Positions 27,191 to 36,424 of a DNA stretch of 64,000 nucleotides are shown one piece after another. The notes under the pieces are model-generated. The model was not told the DNA's origin and made no database searches. It worked only from the letters and a program-made list of their open reading frames with translations. The stretch's first letter is position 1. Each line of letters starts with the position of its first letter. The position numbers were made by a program, and so were the translations under genes. Origin of the DNA: Caldilineales bacterium (GTDB lineage: Bacteria > Chloroflexota > Anaerolineae > J102). The stretch lies in contig JAGFJG010000178.1 of assembly GCA_024102915.1 (NCBI GenBank), forward strand, positions 1-64,000, in the 5' to 3' direction.

Positions 27191-27889
27191 CTATTCTTTT
27201 ACTGCATCCGCAACGCTATCGACAGCATCGCCAACGGCTTCAACTGTATCACTTGCGGCGTCGCTAGCTGCATCAACGACATCACCCGCGGTATCGGCTA
27301 CGGCTTTGGCGGCGTCATCCACCGAACTTGCGGCAGCTTGCGTCGTGTCCGCCACTTTGTTCGCAGCCGACTGTGCTGTCGATGCCGCGGCGCTGCTTGT
27401 ATCCTTGACGGCGCTGGCGGTTGTGGCTGCAGCAGCACCCACGGCGGCGGATGTTGCCGCGGCGCTCGATTGCATACTACGTGCCGAGCTGCTCAGGCTG
27501 GGCGGAGTGGAAGGACGGGTCAGTGGCGGTGGCGGGGCAGCCGTTGCGGGCGCAGGCGCCGCCTGGACCGGGATGCCGTCGAGTTCTAGTTTGATGCCGC
27601 CCACCCAACCAGCAACAATGTTGTACAACACAGCGAAGAGAGCGGCAATGATAGCCACGATTACACCCCAGATAATGGCTCCAACGATTAGAGCCACAAT
27701 TAGCATAAATGTACTGGTGGTGGGGATGTTCAGGCCAGTCTGTTCCGCCAGGCCGCGCAGGGTATTGTTTAGCGCTATGCCGGGTATCAGAAAGACGAAG
27801 AAACCGATAATGACTGACAGCAGAGCATAGGCGACCAGTATTACCTTGAATACGGAACCGGGCGCTATTCGGCGGATTGTGGTCTTCAT
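27191..27889 (-). CDS. Membrane protein with alanine-rich LEA-like C-terminus
   Basis: 232 residues; GGAGAGG precedes the ATG. Two long hydrophobic segments (about 14-38 and 61-95) follow a basic start (MKTTIRRIAPGSVFKV), similar in form to DUF3566-type membrane domains. A Pro/Ala linker (PAPATAAPPPPLTRP) leads to about 95 residues made almost only of A, D, S, T, V and K, such as AASDAASDTVEAVGDAVDS. These would form an amphipathic helix like LEA or apolipoprotein repeats. Unassigned function; possibly a surface or stress protein. Confidence 0.65.
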   Translation of the reverse strand: MKTTIRRIAPGSVFKVILVAYALLSVIIGFFVFLIPGIALNNTLRGLAEQTGLNIPTTSTFMLIVALIVGAIIWGVIVAIIAALFAVLYNIVAGWVGGIKLELDGIPVQAAPAPATAAPPPPLTRPSTPPSLSSSARSMQSSAAATSAAVGAAAATTASAVKDTSSAAASTAQSAANKVADTTQAAASSVDDAAKAVADTAGDVVDAASDAASDTVEAVGDAVDSVADAVKE

Positions 27890-28121
27890 GATTCCTCTCC
27901 TCGTACGTTGGAAGAAAGAGACAGCATATGTGGTTAAAAAAACCGAGATGGCCCTATGTTACAATGGTTGCCAAATCACTGCAACTAGAGCTTTAAGGTG
28001 ATGACGCTGAAATCAGGCGAAGGTTACGCCTGTGCAGAGTTTTTATCATAGGAACTGGATGCGACGGTCACACATCCTCTGAAACAACCGAAGTTGACCA
28101 GGATTCCGGTTGTGAAATCCC

Positions 28122-28646
28122 TCAGGATGCCGAAGCGGCTGTCCTGGATCGGGCTTTGTCTCGCTGCTCGTCAATCATATCCAGGACGTGGTTGGGCTTC
28201 GATACGCCGCGAATCACAAAGCCCTGCGATGCGCTGGCCGTCTGGCAACGAACATCGCCAAAATCGAATAGTGTGGCAAAGACGCCGTTTTTGGAGGTGC
28301 TGATATCCTGCACATTGATCAGATCAGCCGAAGAGACTTCATGACTGAAAGGGCTGCGCCGCGTGGAATCAATCAGTCTCTGGTTTGTCACCAACCACAG
28401 ATCATGCCAATACCGGTAGAATTCGAACAGCACATAGAGAACGCCCCCAATGATCGCGAGGGCGATCAACCAGCCGAACAGTGTGTTCAAAAATTCGCCC
28501 AACAATCCGCGCAGCCACGAGAAAAGCAATTCCAGCAGGATGACGACTATGACTGTCCCGATAATGCGCAAGATGACGTATACGGGATGACGACGCAACG
28601 TGGCGATAACTTCTTCACCGCGTTGGAGCTGAACCGGTTCGCTCAT
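28122..28646 (-). CDS. Membrane protein with bacterial PH domain
   Basis: 174 residues. GAGGTGG precedes the ATG. After LQRGEEVIATLRRHPVYVIL come two membrane spans (about 26-45 and 54-75), then a bPH_2-like domain: LWLVTNQRLIDSTRR, SADLINVQDISTSKNGVFATLFDFGDV and VRCQTASASQGFVIRGVSKP. Such proteins resemble YdbS/YdbT and are membrane-associated with unclear ligands. A 230-base gap separates it from the downstream alanine-rich gene. Confidence 0.82.
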   Translation of the reverse strand: MSEPVQLQRGEEVIATLRRHPVYVILRIIGTVIVVILLELLFSWLRGLLGEFLNTLFGWLIALAIIGGVLYVLFEFYRYWHDLWLVTNQRLIDSTRRSPFSHEVSSADLINVQDISTSKNGVFATLFDFGDVRCQTASASQGFVIRGVSKPNHVLDMIDEQRDKARSRTAASAS

Positions 28647-28961
28647 GAACCACCTCGGAGGGGAGTACGATGGGACGCGTCAAGGATAGGATGTAAATTC
28701 AGTTGACACGATGGCTGATAGAGAGCCCCTGAAGGATTCTGCTATCGACCATCGCCAGGCGAGACACCAGAAACAACGTGATTTCGTTCGAAATTGAATT
28801 GCCAACGCATTATAGCGCAAAACAATGTGAGCGAACGAAAAGATTTGTAGCTGAAATAATATGATGTCCATCATAGCGGATGACTGTAATCCGGTTTACG
28901 ATAGAGTGCAAAGTCGCTTGATGCGACCCAGGCATCGAACATAAGAAAATAGGAGTCTATG
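28647..28961. other. Non-coding gap of 315 bases
   Basis: This divergent gap lies between the PH-domain gene and the CoA-binding gene. A 64-codon frame on the minus strand has no ribosome-binding site or recognisable product. I see no clear promoter pair, hairpin or heptad element. AGGAG at 28951-28955 serves the + strand gene. Confidence 0.6.
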
Positions 28962-29429
28962 ATGGCCAATTTAGCCGAAATGGCGGCCGATTTTTTGGCG
29001 CAAGATCGCATTGCCGTGGCAGGCGTGACGCGCACGAAAGAGGATGCCGCCAACAGCATTTACCGCAAACTAAAAACAGCAGGTCACGAAGTCTTCCCGG
29101 TGAACCCGAATGCCGAGACGTTCGATGGCGACCCCTGCTATCCCGATCTCGGTTCTATCCCTGGCGGCGTCGCTGGCGTCGTCGTCGTCACCAAACCGGA
29201 GATCACCGAACAGATTGTACGCGACTGCGCCAGGGCCGGCGTTTCCCGTGTGTGGATTCATCGTTCACTGGTCGGCAACAGCGTCTCGGATGAAGCGGTG
29301 CGATTCTGCGAACAGAATGGCATCACCGTGATCCCCGGCGGTTGTCCGAATCTCTTTTGCGAGCCGGTCGATTTCGGCCACAAATGCATGAAGTGGTTTG
29401 GCCGCATGACAGGCGCCGTGCCGAAGTAG
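28962..29429 (+). CDS. CoA-binding domain protein (YccU/succinyl-CoA ligase alpha-like)
   Basis: 155 residues. ATG 28962 is preferred over the overlapping ATG 28959 because AGGAG at 28951-28955 gives better spacing. Rossmann-like CoA-binding signatures are RIAVAGVTRTKEDAANSIYRKLKTAGHEVFPVNPN, here given as RIAVAGVTRTKEDAAN then HEVFPVNPNAETF, and VVVVTKPEITEQIV. GCPNLFCEPVDFGHKCMKW closes the protein. The family is widespread with no firmly known reaction. Confidence 0.9.
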   Translation: MANLAEMAADFLAQDRIAVAGVTRTKEDAANSIYRKLKTAGHEVFPVNPNAETFDGDPCYPDLGSIPGGVAGVVVVTKPEITEQIVRDCARAGVSRVWIHRSLVGNSVSDEAVRFCEQNGITVIPGGCPNLFCEPVDFGHKCMKWFGRMTGAVPK

Positions 29430-29430
29430 G

Positions 29431-29488
29431 GTTCGACGTTCTAAGTTCCGGGTTCCGATATTCAACCTTGAACCTGTAACTTTGAACT
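29431..29488. repeat. Heptad repeat, GTTC / TTGAA type
   Basis: GTTCGAC, GTTCTAA, GTTCCGG, GTTCCGA, TATTCAA, CCTTGAA, CCTGTAA, CTTTGAA. It begins one base after the stop of the + strand gene and ends five bases before the stop of the convergent gene. Bases 29459-29488 match 53433-53462 at 28 of 30 positions. Confidence 0.88.
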
Positions 29489-29492
29489 GATC

Positions 29493-30389
29493 CTACGCCC
29501 CGACCAGCGTGAACAGCGTGATCTCTGGCGGGCAATTGTAGCGCGCGGGAACGCTGATCATGCCCAGACCGCGATTGGTGTAGACCCAGGATTCCCGCAC
29601 GCGGTACAAGCCCATATCGTACATCTGGCCCAGATAGGGCAGGACAAGCGCCTCCCCGCGGATACGTACCTGTCCGCCGTGCGTGTGTCCGGCCAATTGC
29701 AATTGCACGCGGCCATCGCGAGAAACCGCCTCGATCAGATCAGGCTCGTGCAGGAGCAGAACGACCGGCGCGCCAGGCGGGGCGTCGGCCAGTGTGGCGT
29801 CCAGATCAGGCTGCCCGCTCCAACCGTCGTCCATCCCCCCCAGGTAAAACTGATCCCGCCCTTGAGCGATAGCCACGCCCTGGTTGATCAGCATGGGGAT
29901 GCCCGCCTGCACAAAGCTGGCCTTGACCGCATCAACGTCTAGCCAGTAATCATGATTGCCCAACACCGCAAACACGCCGTGGCGGGCGTTGAGACGGGCG
30001 ATGATGGGCGCAAGCTCGAAGGCCGCGCCGATGTCATGCCAGACATAATCGCCGGTCAGCACGATCAGGTCGGGATTGAGGGCGTTGGTCGCCGCCACAG
30101 CCTGGGCGACGAAATCAGGCCGGGTGTAGGGCTGAAGGTGGATGTCGCTGATCTGGGCGATAGTGAATCCCTCCAGGGCAGAGCCGAGTCCGCCGATGGG
30201 GATTTGCACATGTTCTACGGTCAAATCTGTCGCCTCGTTATTCAAGGCGAGAAAGGCCGTGGTCCCGCCCACTGCGGCCAACAGCCCGCCCGCTGTCAGC
30301 TTCAGGAATTGGCGGCGCGTCAATCCCCGCCTGGCATTGCTGTCTTGGGCGGATGTGGTGAGTGGCGATTCGTCGGTCACGCCGCTCAT
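29493..30389 (-). CDS. Tat-exported metallophosphoesterase
   Basis: 298 residues from ATG 30389. The start overlaps the mrpD stop (ATGA). A twin-arginine signal LTRRQFLKLTAGGLLAAVGG lies at about 23-42. The calcineurin-like metal motifs follow: ISDIHL, LTGDYVWHD, LGNHDYW, LLHEPD and AGHTHGGQVR. It resembles YkuE/YaeI phosphoesterases. The signal predicts export of the folded metalloenzyme across the membrane. Translational coupling to the last Mrp subunit is unusual and suggests co-expression. Confidence 0.92.
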   Translation of the reverse strand: MSGVTDESPLTTSAQDSNARRGLTRRQFLKLTAGGLLAAVGGTTAFLALNNEATDLTVEHVQIPIGGLGSALEGFTIAQISDIHLQPYTRPDFVAQAVAATNALNPDLIVLTGDYVWHDIGAAFELAPIIARLNARHGVFAVLGNHDYWLDVDAVKASFVQAGIPMLINQGVAIAQGRDQFYLGGMDDGWSGQPDLDATLADAPPGAPVVLLLHEPDLIEAVSRDGRVQLQLAGHTHGGQVRIRGEALVLPYLGQMYDMGLYRVRESWVYTNRGLGMISVPARYNCPPEITLFTLVGA

Positions 30390-31900
30390 CCCCCCAATAC
30401 GCTGCTGATATACAGCGTCGGATTCCCCAGCCAGAATGCCGTTCGTTCGGCCAAAGTGATCAGCGGTTCCGCCCAGATGCCAATAGCAACCACGAGGATG
30501 ACCAGCATCCCCGGTGCAAGGAGATGGTCGGGATGGTCTTGAAGCTCGGTCTGATTTTCGGGGGCTTGCCACCAGATGCGCATGAAGGCGCGTGCGCCAT
30601 AGACCAGGGTGAGGATCGATGCGACACCGAGAAGGGCGAGCGATGCGAAGCGCTCAGCAGCGATGCCTCCTGAGAACAGCAGCATTTTGCTGATGAAGCC
30701 GCTGGTGGGAGGGATGCCGGCCAGGGCCAGGGAGGCGATCAGAAAGAGGATGCCAGCTAACGGCATGTTCCTGCCCAGGCCTCTGAGCCCGGAGTAAGTC
30801 GCTGTTTTTGTTTGCGACCAACTGGCGACAGCGCCGGTGAGCATCATCAACGCCGCTTTGATCAGGGCGTGGCTGAAGGTGAAAACGAGGGCGGTCATCA
30901 AGGCGAGAGGCGTTCCCCAACCGATGGCGATGAGGATGAAACCGATCTGGGCGATGGAGGAATAGGCGAAGGTGCGTTTGGCGTGGGCTGTGCCGATGGC
31001 GGCCAGCCCGCCGAAAAGAATGCCCGCCAGCCCCAGGACGATCAGGGCGGCGCGGATGATGTCCGCCTGTGCGACGAACAACAGTGTCGTCATGCGCAGA
31101 AAACCATACACCCCGACCTTGCTCACCGCCCCGGCCAGCACGGCAGTCACGGCCGTGGGCGCGGCGGAATAGAGGTCCGGCTGCCAGAAGTGCAGGGGAA
31201 ATACAGCGCTCTTGATCATAAAGGCGGCGAATAACAGCACGATTGCCACCGTCAGCAGGGGCGCGTCGGGATTGGCGGCGATGCGCCCGGCCAGGTCGGC
31301 CATGTTGAGTTCGCCGTACTCGACGTAGAGGATGCCGATAGCCAACAACAAAAACCAGGACGCCACCAGGCTGATATAGAAGTATTTGTAGGCTGCTTCC
31401 GGACCGGCTCGATCATCGGAAATAGCGGCCAGGATCACGCCGGAGATCATCAGCAACTCGATGAAGACGTACAGGTTGAAGATATCGCCGGTGAACATGA
31501 CCCCGGTCAGGGCTGCGCCGAGCATGAGCAGCAGTGGGAAGAAGGCAGGGTAGCGAATACAGCCGTCGCCTGAGCCCAGGGCATAAAGAATGCCCGCCAC
31601 CAAAATCAATTGCGAGAGCGCGGCCATGAAGACGCCGAGCAAATCGGCTACGAGGCTGATGCCGAAGGGCGCAGGCCAGTTGCCGGGCTGGAAGACCAAC
31701 GGCGCTCCGCCGCGCCAGACCATCGCCAGCAAGCTCAGGGTGATCAGCAGGGATGCCATCGCCACGGCCAGCGTCCCATAGGAACGCACCCGATGATACC
31801 GTCGCAAGAGCAAGGCCAGGGCGGCGCCGACGACAGGCAGGAGGATGGGCAGTGTGACCAGGAAGGTGTTCACAGCCGGCACTGCTTCAGTTTTCAACAC
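30386..31900 (-). CDS. mrpD: Mrp-type Na+/H+ antiporter subunit D
   Basis: 504 residues, about 14 membrane helices. It belongs to the NuoN/NuoM-like proton-channel family, with FNLYVFIELLMISGVIL (conserved Glu), AAFMIKSAVFPLHFWQPDLY (conserved Lys) and FTFSHALIKAALMMLTGA. It pairs with MrpA to drive sodium export with the proton gradient. It overlaps the end of mrpG by 14 bases. In most genomes mrpD follows mrpC; here it comes last. Confidence 0.93.
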   Translation of the reverse strand: MLKTEAVPAVNTFLVTLPILLPVVGAALALLLRRYHRVRSYGTLAVAMASLLITLSLLAMVWRGGAPLVFQPGNWPAPFGISLVADLLGVFMAALSQLILVAGILYALGSGDGCIRYPAFFPLLLMLGAALTGVMFTGDIFNLYVFIELLMISGVILAAISDDRAGPEAAYKYFYISLVASWFLLLAIGILYVEYGELNMADLAGRIAANPDAPLLTVAIVLLFAAFMIKSAVFPLHFWQPDLYSAAPTAVTAVLAGAVSKVGVYGFLRMTTLLFVAQADIIRAALIVLGLAGILFGGLAAIGTAHAKRTFAYSSIAQIGFILIAIGWGTPLALMTALVFTFSHALIKAALMMLTGAVASWSQTKTATYSGLRGLGRNMPLAGILFLIASLALAGIPPTSGFISKMLLFSGGIAAERFASLALLGVASILTLVYGARAFMRIWWQAPENQTELQDHPDHLLAPGMLVILVVAIGIWAEPLITLAERTAFWLGNPTLYISSVLGG

Positions 31901-32216
31901 GCGCCTCCAGATCGTCTCGCACCGATTTGTGGAGAGCGATTTTGACGCGATACGCGGTGGAACTCAGCGCGTGCGCTGTCACCGGCCCGGCCAGAATGAG
32001 CAATGCGATCAGCACCAGGCCCTTACCGAATCCCAAAGGCGTTGAGGCCATGGCCCCGACCAATAACAGCACGACGCCGAAAACGCCGACTTTGCCCGTG
32101 GCATGCAGGCGGGTGTAAACGTCGGGCAGGCGGATGTAGCCCAGCACGCCGAGGACGCTAAAGGCAGTTCCGGCCAGCACGGCGAGGATGGTGATGAGTT
32201 GAAGTAGGGTGGACAT
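31887..32216 (-). CDS. mrpG: Mrp antiporter subunit G
   Basis: 109 residues from ATG 32216 (MSTLLQLITILAVLAG). There are three membrane helices, and the family signature LGYIRLPDVYTRLHATGKV is present. Four bases separate it from mrpF, and it overlaps mrpD. Confidence 0.94.
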   Translation of the reverse strand: MSTLLQLITILAVLAGTAFSVLGVLGYIRLPDVYTRLHATGKVGVFGVVLLLVGAMASTPLGFGKGLVLIALLILAGPVTAHALSSTAYRVKIALHKSVRDDLEARVEN

Positions 32217-32220
32217 AGTC

Positions 32221-32496
32221 TTAAAACATCTGCTCGTCGGCGATGTATTTCGCCAGGGCCAGCGTACTGACAAACCCCAGCGCCGCCAGCCCCAGCGCCA
32301 CGTCGATAAACACGCTGTCTCGCTCGATGATGCTGATGATCACGAGCACGGCCAGGGTGAGGATGCCCAACAGGTCCACGGCAATCAGGCGGTCGATGAC
32401 GTTCTCGCCCCGCCAGGTGCGCCACAAACTGACGCCCATCAGGACGATGTGGACAAACAGGGAGCTGAATAAAACGACGTTAAGGATGGTAGTCAT
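32221..32496 (-). CDS. mrpF: Mrp antiporter subunit F
   Basis: 91 residues, three membrane helices. GENVIDRLIAVDLLGI is the MrpF signature with its conserved Asp in the membrane, and the ALGLAALGFVSTLALAKYI ending is typical. It lies five bases downstream of mrpE. Confidence 0.94.
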   Translation of the reverse strand: MTTILNVVLFSSLFVHIVLMGVSLWRTWRGENVIDRLIAVDLLGILTLAVLVIISIIERDSVFIDVALGLAALGFVSTLALAKYIADEQMF

Positions 32497-32501
32497 AGCG
32501 A

Positions 32502-32981
32502 TCAGACGAAGATCTTGCCGAGCAGGTCGCTGCGCAGACGTTGCGCCTCATTAACATAAGCCTCAGCCTTGGTGATGTCGAGCGTGTGGGTGTACATGAC
32601 GCCGTTTTCGTCGATCTCGATCACCATCTCGCCAGGGGCCAGGGTGATGGCATGGGCGCTGAGCGCGGTCGCCAGTTCGCTTTCGCATTGCGAGGGGATG
32701 GCGATGATGCCGGGGCGGATCGGGAGTTTGGGGTCGAGCACCAGCCGGGCGACCTGCAATCCGCTCAGGATCACGTCGCGGATCATGATGAAGACATAGG
32801 CTGCCAAGGCCAGGATCGTCCTGGGGATGTTACGCCATTCGAGGCTGCCTTTCGGCGGGCGCAAAAGGGCGATGATGATCAGGCCGATCAGCAGGCCGAT
32901 GATGATATTGCTGATCTGCCAGTTGCCGGTCAGCAGCACGTAGGTGAGCGCCAATGTCAGGACGCCGATGATGCGGATCAT
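32502..32981 (-). CDS. mrpE: Mrp antiporter subunit E
   Basis: 159 residues. Two N-terminal helices (LTLALTYVLLTGNW, IIIGLLIGLIIIALL) and a cytoplasmic C-terminal domain are present. The signature PGIIAIPSQCESELATALSA and ITLAPGEMVIEID are typical of MrpE. It stabilises the antiporter complex. It is separated from mrpC by 66 bases, the largest gap within the operon. Confidence 0.93.
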   Translation of the reverse strand: MIRIIGVLTLALTYVLLTGNWQISNIIIGLLIGLIIIALLRPPKGSLEWRNIPRTILALAAYVFIMIRDVILSGLQVARLVLDPKLPIRPGIIAIPSQCESELATALSAHAITLAPGEMVIEIDENGVMYTHTLDITKAEAYVNEAQRLRSDLLGKIFV

Positions 32982-33047
32982 GTCAGCGACTCCTGATTGC
33001 GGGAAAGTCGGTCGTTATCGCCGGATCGGATGCCGAATCTCATGCGC

Positions 33048-33380
33048 CTAATTCCGCAACGAGTCGATCTCGTCCATGTCGCTGGTCTTGTAGCGCACGG
33101 AGATGATGTAGAGCAACGAGAGGACAAAAGCAAGGCCGCCCATGCTGATCACGATGGCGGTGAGAACCAGCGCCTGAGGCAGGGCGTCGCTGCGCTGTCC
33201 CGACGCCGTCGTATAGGCGGTGACCAGGCCGTCGTAAGCGCCGGTGCTCAACAGGAACAGATTGATGGCATTGCTGATCAGGAAAAGGCCCATGGCGGAG
33301 CGCAGAATATTCTGCCGCATGATCTGGAAGAGGCCGATCCCGAACAAAGCGCCGATGGCGAGGGCCGTGAGAAGTTGCAT
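33048..33380 (-). CDS. mrpC: Mrp antiporter subunit C
   Basis: 110 residues from ATG 33380 (MQLLTALAIGALFGIGLFQI). It is NuoK-like with three helices: GLFLISNAINLFLLSTG and LPQALVLTAIVISMGGLAF. Its start overlaps the last base of the mrpAB stop, indicating coupling. A longer open frame upstream is only the shadow of mrpAB. Confidence 0.94.
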   Translation of the reverse strand: MQLLTALAIGALFGIGLFQIMRQNILRSAMGLFLISNAINLFLLSTGAYDGLVTAYTTASGQRSDALPQALVLTAIVISMGGLAFVLSLLYIISVRYKTSDMDEIDSLRN

Positions 33381-36343
33381 TAGATTGAAGGCTCCTGCAA
33401 TTGGCGGCCTGTCTCGATGTCCGAAGCGGTCCGATTCTGGCTTTGCTCGTCGTCGATTTCGCCGGGATGGCCGAGTGAATCGAGGATATAGGTCGAGCTT
33501 CCCAAGACGGCCAGGAAGATGGCGACTTCCATCAGGAATGAGGAAGCGATGTGGAATCCTGAAGGCAGGGGCAGGTGCATCAATTCGCCGTAGTCGATAT
33601 TGCCAAACATGCTGACGCCCATCAGTCCGGCCATAATGCCGTTGCCGATGGCTAACAAAAGGCCGCTGGCGATCAGCGGCGCGGGTCTTAGCCAGCGCAA
33701 CCGGGCTTTGGTTTTTCGATACCCAAAGACGACATACCACAGCCCCACCACCAGACTGACGATGACGCCGGCGGTGAACCCATCGCCCGGTTGATCATGG
33801 CCGTACATCATGTGGGTGGCAGCCAGCACCAGGGCGAGGGGCAGAGTGAGATAGGTGAGGCTGCGCACGAAGGCCGAGGGTTTCTGCGATTCGCCGGGGC
33901 CGCCGATGCCATAGCTCCGCATCAGGCGCGTGATCAGCCGCGGTGATTGGATCGGCTGATCGCCCATAGAGCGGGCGGCATAACGCAACAACGTGTAGAC
34001 GCCCAGCCCCGCCATGCTGAACACGGCGATCTCGATCAGCGTATCGAACAGGCGGAAATCGACAACGATGGATCCCACGATGTCGGTTGCGCCGGTCAGT
34101 TTCTTGGCATTGGCCTCATAAAAAGGCGTGACAAGACTCTGGCGCGGGCGGCTGGTGAGGGCGAAAAGCGTGATGATGAACACGCCGATTCCCCCGCCCA
34201 GGGCGATAAGGATGTCACGGGTCAGGATCAGGCGATTACCGCTGAGTGATTGTTGCCAGGCGCGATAGCGCTGAGATCGGGGCAGGCGAGAGAGCGCCAG
34301 CACCAGGATCACGACGGCCAAAATATCGACGACGATCTGCACCAGGGCTACATCGGGCGCGGGTTCCAGCACCATGAGGATGGCGACAGACAATCCCGAA
34401 ACGCTCAGGGCCATGATAGCGAAGAAGCCGCGTTGCAGCATCACGGTGGCAAGGGCCGAACCTACTGCAAACGCCAATGCAAACAATTGCAGGGTAATGA
34501 ATTGACCTTCCAGGTCGAGTGTGGGGAAGGTTAACGCGCCCACCAAATCGGGGATTACGGGACGGCTGAAGACCAGGATCGCCAGCCCGACAAAGAGGAG
34601 AATCACCGCCAGATAGAAACGCAACTGGCCTTTTTGCAGCCGGGTGGCGATGGCGCCAAGCCGATCAAGCGCGGTCAGAGTCAATCGATAAACGGTATCG
34701 AACGACCAGCGCGCGGGGATTCTGTTCTGCAGGCCGCGAACGCGATTGCGCTCCAGGAACAATCCCGTTCCTAAAGAGATAGCGATCACGCTGAGCACCA
34801 GGGGCACGTTGATCCCCGACCAGAGTTCTAGCGAGACCTTCACGGCATCGCCAAAGGCGACAGAGGCGGCGCTGGCGAGCAACTCGGCGGCTGGTTGCGG
34901 TTCGGGCGCGTTCCCGATGAATAGGGCGAACAGAGCGGGGAAGGCCGGGGCGAAGATCATCCCCCAGGGCGCTTCGTGAGCATGAATGGTCGGGTCTTTG
35001 GGTTTGCCCAAAAAGGTCTCCCAGATCAGCATTCCCATCTGCGCCAAAAGCAGCGCTCCGGCGACGACTGCCGCCGCCGGTAAAATGAAGTTCAGCGCTT
35101 CGGGAACAGACGGATGCGTGGCCGTGGCCAACAGGGTTTCCTTCGCCAGAAATCCGAAGAGCGGCGGCAGGCCCGCAGCCGAAAGAGCAGCGATGCTGGC
35201 GACGACGAATGTCGCCTTCATCGGGCGCCACAGCCCGCCCAGCCGCCGCATGTCGCGCGTCCCCGTCTCATGATCAACGATGCCGGCCACGAGGAAGAGT
35301 GCGCTCTTGTACAGGGCGTGGGCGACTATGCCGATCACCAATGCTTTGTAGGCGATGGACGTGTCCTGGCCGATCAACATCATCAAGACGCCCAACTGGC
35401 TGATCGTGGAAAAAGCCAGAAGCGCCTTCATGTCGTTTTGCTTGAGGCCCAGATACGCGCCCGTCAACATCGTCGCCACGCCGAACAGGGTGAGTAACCA
35501 GAACCAGGAGTCGGTCTCGCCCAAAGCCGGGTTGAGGCGAGCCATCAAATAAATGCCCGCTTTGACCATCGTGGCCGAATGCAGGTAGGCGCTGGCAGGC
35601 GTGGGTGCGGTCATGGCGCCTGGCAGCCAGATGTGGGCGGGGACCTGTGCGCTTTTGGTGAAGGCGCCGAAAGCGATCAAGGCCAGAATGGCGAGATAGA
35701 ATGGGCTGTTTCGCAGCAAGTCGCCGCTGTGCAGGATCTGCGACAATTCGGTTGAGCCCGCCACCGAACTCATGAATATCAGCCCGGCCAACAGGGCGAT
35801 GCCGCCGCCGCCGGTGATGAACAGCGCCTTGAACCCGCCCTTGCGCGCCGCCTCATCTTTGTACTTGTAAGCGACAAGCAGGAAGGAGACGATACTGGTC
35901 GCTTCCCAGAAAATGAAAAGCGTGATCACATCCCCGGCCATGACCAGGCCCAGCATGGCGAACATGAACAGGAACATGAAGGCCAGAAATCGCCAGGCGC
36001 TTTTGTCGCCCTTGAAATAATAGCCCGTATAGATGATGACCAGGACGCCGATGCCGGTGACCAGCAGGCCAAACAGGGCGCTGAGGCTATCGAAGTAGAA
36101 GCCAAAGCTGAGTCCCAGGCTGGGGATCCAGTCGATCTGCCAGGTCAGGGCTGCGCCATGATCGACCGTCACCGTCAGCGGGATGAGCCAGACGAAGGCG
36201 ACCAGCGGCAGCAGCGCCAGCGCCCAGCTTGCCAGGGTGATATTCAACCGGCGATTGATAAACCCGATCCCCGTGAGCGCGGCAATACCCGCGGCCAGGA
36301 GCACCAGCAACAAGGGGATCAGGAGCGGAGTGTCGTTGATCAT
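33380..36343 (-). CDS. mrpA: Fused Mrp antiporter subunits A and B
   Basis: 987 residues. The N-terminal 500 are the NuoL-like antiporter core: VITLFIFWEATSIVSFLLVA, AFGAFTKSAQVPAHIWLPGA and GIVAHALYKSALFLVAGI, holding the conserved Glu and Lys residues. A NuoJ-like stretch follows. The last 200 residues are an MrpB domain: LAATHMMYGHDQPGDGFTAG and SGFHIASSFLMEVAIFLAV. Fusion of A and B matches the group of Mrp systems with MrpAB. It exports sodium in exchange for protons at the membrane. It heads the operon; I could not see a strong promoter or ribosome-binding site. Confidence 0.94.
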   Translation of the reverse strand: MINDTPLLIPLLLVLLAAGIAALTGIGFINRRLNITLASWALALLPLVAFVWLIPLTVTVDHGAALTWQIDWIPSLGLSFGFYFDSLSALFGLLVTGIGVLVIIYTGYYFKGDKSAWRFLAFMFLFMFAMLGLVMAGDVITLFIFWEATSIVSFLLVAYKYKDEAARKGGFKALFITGGGGIALLAGLIFMSSVAGSTELSQILHSGDLLRNSPFYLAILALIAFGAFTKSAQVPAHIWLPGAMTAPTPASAYLHSATMVKAGIYLMARLNPALGETDSWFWLLTLFGVATMLTGAYLGLKQNDMKALLAFSTISQLGVLMMLIGQDTSIAYKALVIGIVAHALYKSALFLVAGIVDHETGTRDMRRLGGLWRPMKATFVVASIAALSAAGLPPLFGFLAKETLLATATHPSVPEALNFILPAAAVVAGALLLAQMGMLIWETFLGKPKDPTIHAHEAPWGMIFAPAFPALFALFIGNAPEPQPAAELLASAASVAFGDAVKVSLELWSGINVPLVLSVIAISLGTGLFLERNRVRGLQNRIPARWSFDTVYRLTLTALDRLGAIATRLQKGQLRFYLAVILLFVGLAILVFSRPVIPDLVGALTFPTLDLEGQFITLQLFALAFAVGSALATVMLQRGFFAIMALSVSGLSVAILMVLEPAPDVALVQIVVDILAVVILVLALSRLPRSQRYRAWQQSLSGNRLILTRDILIALGGGIGVFIITLFALTSRPRQSLVTPFYEANAKKLTGATDIVGSIVVDFRLFDTLIEIAVFSMAGLGVYTLLRYAARSMGDQPIQSPRLITRLMRSYGIGGPGESQKPSAFVRSLTYLTLPLALVLAATHMMYGHDQPGDGFTAGVIVSLVVGLWYVVFGYRKTKARLRWLRPAPLIASGLLLAIGNGIMAGLMGVSMFGNIDYGELMHLPLPSGFHIASSFLMEVAIFLAVLGSSTYILDSLGHPGEIDDEQSQNRTASDIETGRQLQEPSI

Positions 36344-36424
36344 CCAGCGGAGTTTACCATATCTGGCGCGGGCTAAGAGTAAGCGCTCTCCAACTTGCGC
36401 CCGGTTTTCGCTGCGCGCCGCGGC

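Noticed and set aside
28680..28874. 64-codon frame in the gap before the CoA-binding gene
   Set aside because: No Shine-Dalgarno, no similarity that I recognise, and no continuity with neighbours.
33048..33740. 230-codon version of mrpC
   Set aside because: The first 120 codons overlap mrpAB and have no MrpC similarity; the family starts at MQLLTALAIG (33380).
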